A stretch of 45,498 bases of DNA from Streptomyces colonosanans (GTDB taxonomy: Bacteria > Actinomycetota > Actinomycetes > Streptomycetales > Streptomycetaceae): the NCBI RefSeq assembly GCF_001866645.1, contig NZ_MLYP01000012.1, positions 1 to 45,498 on the forward strand. Direction: 5' to 3'. Shown piece by piece: positions 27,895 through 35,247 of the stretch (positions are counted from its first letter, which is position 1; every line of letters begins with the position of its first letter). The notes under the pieces are model-generated. The model saw only the letters and a list, made by a program, of their open reading frames with translations. It was not told the origin of the DNA and made no database searches. The translations under genes were made by a program, and so were the position numbers.

Positions 27895-29283
27895 GTGCGC
27901 CCCACCGCCGCCCGCTCCCGCTCAACCGTCCCGCTCACCGGATTCGTCGCCCTCGCCCTCGCCGCAGCCGCCCTCAGTGCCTGCAGTTCCAGTTCCGGCA
28001 GCGACGCGAGCACGGTGAAAATCTCCTTCAAACAGTCCACGGACAACTCGATCCACGTCATGGACGACTACCTCGCCGGGATCAAGAAGCAGTTCGAGAA
28101 GGAGAACCCCGGCAAGAAGGTCCAGCTGGTCCCCATCAAGGCCCCGGACTCCGAGTACTACACCAAGCTCCAACAGATGCTCCGCTCCCCGAAGACCGCC
28201 CCCGACCTGGTCTACGAGGACACCTTCCTCATCAACTCGGACATCACCAGCGGCTACCTCAGACCGCTGGACCCCTACCTTGCCAAGTGGAAGGACTGGG
28301 GCCAGTTCATCGACACCGCGAAGGCGGCGGCACGGGCCGAGGACGGGAAGACGTACGGCGTCCCCGACGGCACCGACACCCGCGGCCTCTGGTTCGACAA
28401 GGGCATCTTCAAGAAGGCCGGGCTGCCCGCCGACTGGCAGCCGAAGACCTGGGACGACGTCCTGACCGCGGCCCGCACGATCAAGCAGAAGGTCCCCGGC
28501 GTCACCCCCCTGAACATCTACACGGGCAAACCTGTCGGCGAGGCCGCCGCCATGCAGGGTTTCGAGATGCTCCTCTACGGCACGAACGACGGCACCTCCG
28601 ACCCCCTGTACGACAAGACGACCAAGAAGTGGATCGCCAAAAGCCAGGGGTTCAAGGACGCGCTCGGGTTCGTCCGCACCGTCTACCAGGAGAAACTGGG
28701 CCCGGACGTCTCCCAGGCCCTCGACCCCAACATCCAGACGATCGTCCGCGGCGAACTGCTCCCCAAGGGCAAACTCGGCATCGCTCTCGACGGATCCTGG
28801 CTGCCGCAGGACTGGCTGCCGGGCAGCGGCCATGAATGGCCCGACTGGTCCAAGGAGTTGGGCCTTGCCGCCATGCCCACCCAGCACGGGCAGGCACCCG
28901 GCAAGGTGAGCATCTCCGGCGGCTGGACATGGTCGATCCCCGCGAAGGCGGGCAACCCCGACCTGGCCTTCACCTTCATCAAGACGATGCAGACGACAGC
29001 GAACGCCCGCAAGTGGTACATCGCCAACTCCGGTATCGCGGTACGCAAGGACGTGTCCCAGGACCCGTCGTACGCGAGCGCGCAGCCCGGCATCAAGTTC
29101 TTCACGGACCTGGTGAGCAGTACGCACTACCGGCCGGCGTACCCCGCGTACCCCAAGGTCTCCACGGCCATCCAGGAGGCGATGGAGGGCGTGACGACGG
29201 GTGACGCGTCGGTGGAGAAGGCGGCGAGCGGCTACGACGAGGCCCTCAAGACGGCCACCGGCAATCAAGTGACCACAAAGTGA
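27895..29283 (+). CDS. Sugar ABC transporter, solute-binding lipoprotein
   Basis: A 462-residue family-1 extracellular binding protein. It has a signal peptide with lipobox ALSAC (Cys about residue 30), then STVKISFKQSTDNS and later YGVPDGTDTRGLWFDKGIFK, a typical sugar-binding fold. GTG 27895 was chosen because AGGAGG (27881-27886) is 8 nt away; the earlier GTG 27889 is only 2 nt away. It delivers an unidentified sugar or oligosaccharide to the two permeases that follow. The stop overlaps the first permease start (GTGA). Confidence 0.92.
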   Translation: MRPTAARSRSTVPLTGFVALALAAAALSACSSSSGSDASTVKISFKQSTDNSIHVMDDYLAGIKKQFEKENPGKKVQLVPIKAPDSEYYTKLQQMLRSPKTAPDLVYEDTFLINSDITSGYLRPLDPYLAKWKDWGQFIDTAKAAARAEDGKTYGVPDGTDTRGLWFDKGIFKKAGLPADWQPKTWDDVLTAARTIKQKVPGVTPLNIYTGKPVGEAAAMQGFEMLLYGTNDGTSDPLYDKTTKKWIAKSQGFKDALGFVRTVYQEKLGPDVSQALDPNIQTIVRGELLPKGKLGIALDGSWLPQDWLPGSGHEWPDWSKELGLAAMPTQHGQAPGKVSISGGWTWSIPAKAGNPDLAFTFIKTMQTTANARKWYIANSGIAVRKDVSQDPSYASAQPGIKFFTDLVSSTHYRPAYPAYPKVSTAIQEAMEGVTTGDASVEKAASGYDEALKTATGNQVTTK

Positions 29284-30221
29284 GCGCCGGTACGGGGGCG
29301 ACCCGGCAGCGGGTGCCGGGCCGCCCGGTCGGCGTGCGGGCCGCCTCGGCGCACCGGGGTGGCCCGCGCCGCTCGTTGACCCGTGCGCTCCCGGTCGCCC
29401 CGGCGCTCGTCCTGCTGCTGCTGTTCCTGGCCGGCCCCATCGCGTACTGCGCCTACATCGCCTTCACTGACCTGCAGTTGACCGGCCAGGCCCACTCCTC
29501 CTTCGTCGGCTTCGCGAACTTCCGTACGGCGTTCAAGGACGAGGCGTTCCGCAACGCGGTCTGGCTGACCCTGGTGTTCACGGTCCTGTCCTCACTGGTG
29601 GGCCAGAACACGCTGGGCCTGGCCCTGGCCGCGCTCATGCAGCGGGCCTCGAAGCCGGTCCGCACCCTGACGGGCGGGATCGTGATCACGTCGTGGGTGC
29701 TGCCCGAGGTGGTGGCGGGCTTCCTGCTCTACGCCTTCTTCCGCCGGGAGGGCACCCTGAACGCGATCCTGGACTGGCTCCATCTCCCCCGGCAGAACTG
29801 GCTGTTCACGCTTCCGATCCTGGCGGTCTCGTTCGCGAACGTGTGGCGGGGGACGGCGTTCTCGATGCTGGTCTACTCGGCGGCCCTGAACGACATCCCG
29901 AAGGAGATCACGGAGGCGGCCGAGGTGGACGGAGCATCAGGCGCGCGCCGCCTGTGGCACATCACACTGCCGATGATCCGCCGCTCGATCGGCACGAACC
30001 TGATGCTGAACACGCTGCAGACGCTCTCGGTCTTCGGGCTGATCTGGGTGATGACCCGAGGCGGCCCGGGGAACAGGAGTCAGACGCTGCCGCTGTTCAT
30101 GTACGAGCAGGCCTTCCAGAACAGCATGATCGGATACGGGACGGCCGTGGCGCTGCTGCTTCTGCTCGTCGGTTCACTGTTCGCACTCGTGTACATGCGC
30201 CTGCTGCGCACGGAGGTGTGA
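29280..30221 (+). CDS. Sugar ABC permease, MalF-type
   Basis: A 313-residue inner-membrane permease with six TM segments after a basic N-terminal tail. The EAA loop that contacts the ATPase reads EITEAAEVDGASGARRLWHI. It begins in a 4-nt overlap with the binding-protein gene and ends 1 nt before the second permease. No ATPase gene is encoded here, so the shared MsiK-type ATPase of Streptomyces probably energises it. Confidence 0.92.
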   Translation: MSAGTGATRQRVPGRPVGVRAASAHRGGPRRSLTRALPVAPALVLLLLFLAGPIAYCAYIAFTDLQLTGQAHSSFVGFANFRTAFKDEAFRNAVWLTLVFTVLSSLVGQNTLGLALAALMQRASKPVRTLTGGIVITSWVLPEVVAGFLLYAFFRREGTLNAILDWLHLPRQNWLFTLPILAVSFANVWRGTAFSMLVYSAALNDIPKEITEAAEVDGASGARRLWHITLPMIRRSIGTNLMLNTLQTLSVFGLIWVMTRGGPGNRSQTLPLFMYEQAFQNSMIGYGTAVALLLLLVGSLFALVYMRLLRTEV

Positions 30222-30222
30222 G

Positions 30223-31062
30223 GTGGCGTCCACGCTCACGTCCCGCCGCAGGAGCCGCCGGCTGGCGGCCGATGCCGGGCTCCTCGTGGTGGCGGCCGCG
30301 TTCGTCCTGCCGCTGGCCTGGGTGATCCTGTCCTCGGTGGATCCGCATGCGGGTCTGCAGGTGAAGACACCGGACGGGATCACGTTCGGCAACTTCAGCG
30401 CCGTGCTGAAGCCGGACATCACGTTCACACCGCTGCTCAACAGCCTGATCCTGTGCGGCGGGGGAACCCTCCTGACGGTGGTGTGCGCGGCGCTGGCCGC
30501 CTACCCGCTGTCGCGCTTCACCTCCCGCCTGAACCGGCCGTTCCTGCTGACCATCCTGTTCGCGTCGAGTCTGCCGATCACCGCGATCATGGTGCCGGTG
30601 TACGCGCTGTTCGTCCGGGTGAACCTGATCGACACCATGCAGGGGACGATCTTCTTCTTCGCGGCTTCCCAACTGCCCTTCGCCATCTGGCTGATGAAGA
30701 ACTTCATGGACGGTGTACCGAGGGAGCTGGAGGAGGCGGCGTGGACGGACGGGGCGTCCTCGCTGCAGTCGCTGGTACGGATCGTGCTGCCGCTGATGGC
30801 TCCGGGGGTCGCGGTGGTGACGGTCTTCTCGTTCGTGATGATGTGGGGGAACTTCTTCGTCCCCTTCATGCTGCTGCTGACGCCCGATCAGATGCCGGCG
30901 TCGGTCAGCATCAACGAGTTCTTCGGGAACCGGGGGATGGTGGCGTACGGGCAGCTGGCCGCGTTCTCGGTCATCTACTCGACGCCGGTGATCCTGTTGT
31001 ACGTGCTCGTCGCGCGACGGCTGGGCGGGGGGTTCGCGCTGGGCGGGGCCGTCAAGGGGTGA
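30223..31062 (+). CDS. Sugar ABC permease, MalG-type
   Basis: A 279-residue permease with six TM segments and the EAA loop ELEEAAWTDGASSLQSLVRI. GTG 30223 has GGAGG 6 nt upstream. It is the last gene of the three-gene importer. No terminator is obvious downstream. Confidence 0.92.
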   Translation: MASTLTSRRRSRRLAADAGLLVVAAAFVLPLAWVILSSVDPHAGLQVKTPDGITFGNFSAVLKPDITFTPLLNSLILCGGGTLLTVVCAALAAYPLSRFTSRLNRPFLLTILFASSLPITAIMVPVYALFVRVNLIDTMQGTIFFFAASQLPFAIWLMKNFMDGVPRELEEAAWTDGASSLQSLVRIVLPLMAPGVAVVTVFSFVMMWGNFFVPFMLLLTPDQMPASVSINEFFGNRGMVAYGQLAAFSVIYSTPVILLYVLVARRLGGGFALGGAVKG

Positions 31063-31243
31063 GGCGTGGGGCGGCCCCCGAAGCTCTCTCCGTCGTATAT
31101 TTCACGCTGGGCCCGGCGGATCTCTCTGACAGTGAGCGCGCCACCAGCGGCTGCCCCGAGGAGCGGTATGTGTTCGCCTTGGTACGGCCGGATGAAGATG
31201 AACACCGGTGAACACATCAGGCCAACACCGCAAGGGATTGTGG

Positions 31244-31723
31244 ATGATTCCTCAACGGCCAAGGGCGCTCCGCCTGGCCGGAGCGGCAGCGGCAGTCGTC
31301 GTGCCGGTGACTGCATGGGTGCTCATTCGCCAGTGGATGGCACTGCCTGGTGTGCCGACCGACGTGTTCAAGTCTGCTGTATCCGGACATGTACATATCG
31401 TGGCCGAAGGGCACGCTTCGAGTCCGGGAAATGATTGGGAGGACTCGTACGCCCTCCTTTCCGTTCCCTCGGGCGGTGATCCTGTCGAGTGGCGCGACTC
31501 ACGACCGCCGCCGCGGGTGGGCGTCCTTGTGCATGCGGATCTCCACATTGCAGTCCGAGACCTTCGACTGGTCCCCGGCACCTGCGGCCCGCGTGCGTTG
31601 CTTGTCCAGCGCTGCGCACACTCGGCAGCCCGGTGCGGGCTGCGGCCACTCCAGCGGCACACCGAGGTGAACGGGTTCGCTCATCGCGTTCGACATCAGG
31701 AGTCCTCGACGGAGAGTCGGTAG
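31244..31723 (+). CDS. Doubtful hypothetical protein
   Basis: An open frame that could encode a ~159-residue protein with one hydrophobic segment (LAGAAAAVVVPVTAWVLI) preceded by basic residues. A weak AAGGGA precedes the ATG. Third positions are only mildly GC-rich, unlike real genes around it, and its 3' half lies opposite the better-supported 65-residue gene. If real, only the first part (to about 31498) is likely coding, perhaps as a relic. No family is recognised. Otherwise 31063-31498 holds nothing I can support. Confidence 0.2.
   Translation: MIPQRPRALRLAGAAAAVVVPVTAWVLIRQWMALPGVPTDVFKSAVSGHVHIVAEGHASSPGNDWEDSYALLSVPSGGDPVEWRDSRPPPRVGVLVHADLHIAVRDLRLVPGTCGPRALLVQRCAHSAARCGLRPLQRHTEVNGFAHRVRHQESSTESR
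31499..31696 (-). CDS. Small conserved hypothetical (65 aa)
   Basis: A 65-residue protein with one CxxC motif (GCRVCAALDKQR) followed by a basic tail. I recall similar small proteins beside HTH/TPR regulators in Streptomyces; function unknown. ATG 31696 shares one base with the stop of the preceding gene (TGATG), a re-initiation arrangement, which supports both genes. Confidence 0.65.
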   Translation of the reverse strand: MSNAMSEPVHLGVPLEWPQPAPGCRVCAALDKQRTRAAGAGDQSKVSDCNVEIRMHKDAHPRRRS

Positions 31724-32328
31724 CCGTCTGGGCCTACCGCCGACTGGCGTTTCGTTCGGCCTGGTTGTTCGCTGGTCCCGGCTACCTGGCCCTCCGCATC
31801 GGCCATGCGGTGCCGCTCCTGCCCGAGCTGCACCATCGCCCACACCAAACGCGGATCGCAGAGCTCCCCGGGGGAGTCCATAGGGACGCACCAGTACGCG
31901 CGCCCTCGCCAGCACTCGCGTTCGGGCGCGGGGACGCCCAGGTAGCAGTCCTTGCCAAGACGTTCCACGCCGGGCCAGGCCCGCGCGTTCCACCGCCATG
32001 CGGTGCTCCCGGGGACCAGGGCGTAGTACACATCGGAGATCCGGTCCCGGAACACCGGGCCGCCCTCCAGGGCGCAGCGGAGGAAGTCGTCCACGGCCTG
32101 GTCCTCGTCCGTCTCCGCGGCCACCCGTATGAGGTCCCCCGGAATCCGGATCGCCACGAAGATCCCGCCGGTAGCCAGAAGTGCCACCCCGTACTCTCGC
32201 CACTCCGCGCGGGCCCGCTCCCTGTCCCCGGCGGCGGACAGGAGCCAGTGAGCGACCGCGAGGTCCCGCTCCCGCCGCATCACCAGGTCGACGCCGTCCA
32301 ATGCGCGCCGCTCTTCCGTCCCGTTCAC
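31696..32328 (-). CDS. Conserved hypothetical protein (210 aa)
   Basis: An uncharacterised cytoplasmic protein of 210 residues. Recognisable blocks are GGIFVAIRIPGDLIRVAAE, AVDDFLRCALEGGPVF, DVYYALVPGSTAW, CYLGVPAPE and YWCVPMDSPGELCDP, which recur in actinobacterial proteins found near HTH/TPR regulators. GTG 32328 is preferred (GGAGG 7 nt upstream) over a longer frame. It is divergent from the HTH/TPR gene and coupled to the 65-residue gene. Confidence 0.7.
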   Translation of the reverse strand: MNGTEERRALDGVDLVMRRERDLAVAHWLLSAAGDRERARAEWREYGVALLATGGIFVAIRIPGDLIRVAAETDEDQAVDDFLRCALEGGPVFRDRISDVYYALVPGSTAWRWNARAWPGVERLGKDCYLGVPAPERECWRGRAYWCVPMDSPGELCDPRLVWAMVQLGQERHRMADAEGQVAGTSEQPGRTKRQSAVGPDGYRLSVEDS

Positions 32329-32525
32329 TCGACGTCCTCCACTTCCACAGGGCGCGTCGGGCCGCGGGCCGCTGTCATGCGGCGCGCTCACGTCTCGCTC
32401 CCTGGGCCGAGTTGATTCGAACTACTCGCTAGAGGTAACCGCCTGACTACGGTCCGGGGGTACCGTGAAAGACAGGTGGGACCGTGAACGCCGTGAACGC
32501 CATGGAGCTGTCGGGAGTTGAGTAC

Positions 32526-33875
32526 ATGGCCGCGAGGAACCGCACGCCCAACCCTGCCTTGAACACGCTGCTTGAGCAGGCACGATGGACGCGGACGCAA
32601 CTGGCACAGCAGGTCAATCGACTCGGCCCGCAAGCCGGGCTGCACCTCACGTACGACCGCACAGCCGTCGCGCATTGGATCGCCGGTACGCCACCAAAGC
32701 CCGACGTCAGGCCCTTGATCCTGGAGGCCCTGTCCGCTCGCTTAGGCCGACCAGTGACCCATGAGGAGGCTGGCCTCCAACCCGCCGTATCCGGTGACGG
32801 CTCTCAAGCAGTCGACACTGTTGAGGAGCTGATCGACCTAGGAAGGGCGGACATGGATCCATCCCGTCGTGGTGTTCTGGCGGCGACTGTCTTCTCAGCG
32901 GCGCTCTCCGTGCCCCTCTTCCAGCAGAACGCGCAAGCCGCCGAAAGTCCGGTCACGCCGAGCAAGGCGACGACGCGGATCGGCGCCTCTCAAGTCGCCT
33001 CCGTGCGGTCCATGACCGATCGGATTGCGGACATCCTCGACGAGTTCGGCGCAGGTCACGCCCGCCCCATGGCCGCCGCGTTCCTCGTCAACACCGTTGG
33101 GCCATGGTTGCGGGCGCATGCCTCCGAGCCGGTCAAGCGGGACATGCTCGCCGCCGCGTCGGATCTCACGTACCTGACGGGCTGGATGGCCATGTACGAG
33201 AAGGTTCACGGCCTGGGACAGACCTACTACGGCAAGGCTCTCAAACTCGCCGCTGAGGCCAGCGATCACGTCACCTACTGCCGCACTCTGCGGGGCATGT
33301 CGCTCCAAGCGTCGAACCTCGGGCACGGGCGGATGGCGCTCGAGTTGGCGGACTCTGCGGCCGAGGCAGCGCCTTCCGCCGGCCCTCGTCTGGTTGCTTT
33401 CCTCCGTGGACAGCAGGCCCACGGGGCATCCATGGTCGGCGACCGGCGCCAGGCCCATATCCGTCTACGGGAAGCTGAGACGGCGCTGGGCAAAGCCGAC
33501 AACCGGCGTGACGCGATCGGTGGCTACGACCAGACTGCCTATCTGTTCCATGTCTCTCACGTGCTGATGGAAGAGGGCGATCTCTCCGGCAGTATTGAGG
33601 CATTGAAGCAGTCCATCCGGTTTCAGCCGGCTCAGGAGCGGCAAGGCCGCGTACACGCCTACGCGGTCCTCGCACAGCGGCAGCTCCGGTATGGGCACCT
33701 GGACGCCGCGTGCCAGTCATGGAGTCGGTTCCTCGACGAGTACGAATCCGTCTCATCCGTCCGAGGTGATGACCACTTCGCCACCCTGCGCACGGACCTC
33801 GCCCCGTACTCCAAAGCCCGCGCGGTGAGGGAACTCTCCAGCCGGGTACGGGAAGTGGCAGCGGCCAAGGCATGA
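32526..33875 (+). CDS. HTH/TPR regulator with internal Tat-like segment
   Basis: A 449-residue regulator-like protein. An XRE-type region occupies residues 1-75 (PNPALNTLLEQARWTRTQLA, later YDRTAVAHWIAGTPPKP). About residue 115 is SRRGVLAATVFSAALSVPLF, an RR plus hydrophobic stretch that leads databases to label the family 'Tat pathway signal protein'. The rest is helical TPR-like repeats. The layout resembles NsdA-type developmental regulators of Streptomyces. ATG 32526 has GGGAG 8 nt upstream; the earlier GTG 32484 is possible. Between it and the divergent gene (32329-32525) I see no firm promoter, only the word TACTCGCTAG at 32423-32432. Confidence 0.8.
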   Translation: MAARNRTPNPALNTLLEQARWTRTQLAQQVNRLGPQAGLHLTYDRTAVAHWIAGTPPKPDVRPLILEALSARLGRPVTHEEAGLQPAVSGDGSQAVDTVEELIDLGRADMDPSRRGVLAATVFSAALSVPLFQQNAQAAESPVTPSKATTRIGASQVASVRSMTDRIADILDEFGAGHARPMAAAFLVNTVGPWLRAHASEPVKRDMLAAASDLTYLTGWMAMYEKVHGLGQTYYGKALKLAAEASDHVTYCRTLRGMSLQASNLGHGRMALELADSAAEAAPSAGPRLVAFLRGQQAHGASMVGDRRQAHIRLREAETALGKADNRRDAIGGYDQTAYLFHVSHVLMEEGDLSGSIEALKQSIRFQPAQERQGRVHAYAVLAQRQLRYGHLDAACQSWSRFLDEYESVSSVRGDDHFATLRTDLAPYSKARAVRELSSRVREVAAAKA

Positions 33876-33881
33876 CCCGAG

Positions 33882-33955
33882 CGCCTCCGGGGAAGCTGAC
33901 GCCAAACCCCGGAGGCGGCCGGACACGAGATCCGGCCCGGCCCAACGGCGTTGGG
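33882..33955. terminator. Hairpins between HTH/TPR gene and pfkA
   Basis: A perfect 11-bp stem (33882-33892 with 33907-33917), then CCCAACGGCGTTGGG at 33941-33955 directly after the pfkA stop on the minus strand. The genes converge here, so both hairpins probably end transcripts. Confidence 0.65.
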
Positions 33956-33956
33956 T

Positions 33957-34982
33957 CTAGAAGACCGACTCCGTCTCGTCCATCCGGCCCTTCGGCACCG
34001 TCTTCAGCTCGGTCACCGCCTCCGCCAGCGGCACCATCACCACGTCCGTGCCCCGCAGCGCGGTCATCATGCCGAACTCGCCGCGGTGCGCCGCCTCGAC
34101 CGCGTGCCAGCCGAAGCGGGTCGCAAGCACCCGGTCGTACGCGGTCGGTGTGCCGCCGCGCTGGACGTGGCCGAGGATGACCGGCTTGGCCTCTTTGCCG
34201 AGCCGCTTCTCCAACTCGTAGGCCAGTGCCGTGCCGATGCCCTGGAAGCGCTCGTGGCCGTACTGGTCGATCTCGCCCTTGCCGTAGTCCATCGTGCCCT
34301 CGGCGGGGTGCGCTCCCTCGGCGACACAGACGACCGCGAACTTCTTGCCGCGGGCGAAGCGCTCCTCGACCATCTTGACGAGATCGGCGGGATCGAAGGG
34401 GCGCTCGGGCAGGCAGATGCCGTGGGCGCCGGCCGCCATGCCCGACTCCAGGGCGATCCAGCCGGCGTGCCGGCCCATGACCTCGACGACCATCACACGC
34501 TGATGGGATTCCGCGGTCGTCTTCAGGCGGTCCATGGCCTCGGTGGCCACGGTCACCGCCGTGTCGAAGCCGAAGGTGCGGTCGGTGGACGAGATGTCGT
34601 TGTCGATCGTCTTGGGGACACCGACCACGGGCAGACCCGCGTCCGACAGCATCCGCGCCGCCGTGAGCGTGCCCTCGCCGCCGATCGGGATCAGCGCGTC
34701 GATGCCGAAGTCGCGGATCATGTCCGAGGCGTTCTCGCAGGCTTCGCGGAGGCGGTCGCGCTCCAGACGGGAGGAGCCGAGAATGGTGCCGCCGCGGGCC
34801 AGGATGCCGCCCACCGCGTCGAGGTCGAGGCTTCGGAAATGACTGTCGAGCAGACCCCGGTAGCCGTCCTCGAAGCCGATCACCTCGTCGCCGTACTGCG
34901 CGACCGCGCGGTGCACGATTGACCGGATCACTGCGTTCAGGCCCGGGCAGTCGCCGCCTGCGGTGAGTACTCCGATGCGCAT
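33957..34982 (-). CDS. pfkA: 6-phosphofructokinase
   Basis: Phosphorylates fructose 6-phosphate in glycolysis. The 341-residue protein shows MRIGVLTAGGDCPGLNAVIR, PIGGEGTLTAARML, VPKTIDNDI with the catalytic Asp, GRHAGWIALESG and LGHVQRGGTPTAYDR. The residue that distinguishes ATP from pyrophosphate enzymes is Gly here (GGEGT), favouring ATP; the Lys in PKTIDND is also found in pyrophosphate enzymes, so this is not absolute. ATG 34982. It is divergent from pta-ackA. Confidence 0.95.
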   Translation of the reverse strand: MRIGVLTAGGDCPGLNAVIRSIVHRAVAQYGDEVIGFEDGYRGLLDSHFRSLDLDAVGGILARGGTILGSSRLERDRLREACENASDMIRDFGIDALIPIGGEGTLTAARMLSDAGLPVVGVPKTIDNDISSTDRTFGFDTAVTVATEAMDRLKTTAESHQRVMVVEVMGRHAGWIALESGMAAGAHGICLPERPFDPADLVKMVEERFARGKKFAVVCVAEGAHPAEGTMDYGKGEIDQYGHERFQGIGTALAYELEKRLGKEAKPVILGHVQRGGTPTAYDRVLATRFGWHAVEAAHRGEFGMMTALRGTDVVMVPLAEAVTELKTVPKGRMDETESVF

Positions 34983-35082
34983 CGTGCTGTTTCTCCTGCT
35001 CGCTGTCGATATCGGTGAGCCAATCCGATTGTTTCACGCCTCTTGACCGTCGCGTTGCCTCGGTGCCCCCTCCCTGGCGGGC

Positions 35083-35111
35083 GCCCTATCCACCGTCAAG
35101 AGTATTGTCAA
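35083..35111 (-). promoter_or_regulatory. Candidate pfkA promoter
   Basis: On the minus strand, TTGACA (35111-35106), a 17-bp spacer and TAGGGC (35088-35083), about 100 bp upstream of pfkA. A second TTGACG is embedded in the spacer. No promoter for pta could be assigned with confidence in 34983-35247. Confidence 0.4.
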
Positions 35112-35247
35112 GAGGGTTCCGCTCACCCTCACGGAGGAATTTTTAGCGGGACCAATAACCCCACAAAAGCATCCAGATTCGCGTAGAGCGACCCGGGGTC
35201 GCCCGGGCCCTGTCGGCCGCCCCCGGGAGACGGAACGGAGATCACGC

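Noticed and set aside
31066..31243. Short plus-strand frame after the ABC importer
   Set aside because: No ribosome site, poor codon bias and no family resemblance.
32940..32985. True Tat signal peptide of the HTH/TPR protein
   Set aside because: The twin-arginine stretch is about 115 residues inside the protein after a DNA-binding domain, so export is doubtful; treated as a family feature only.
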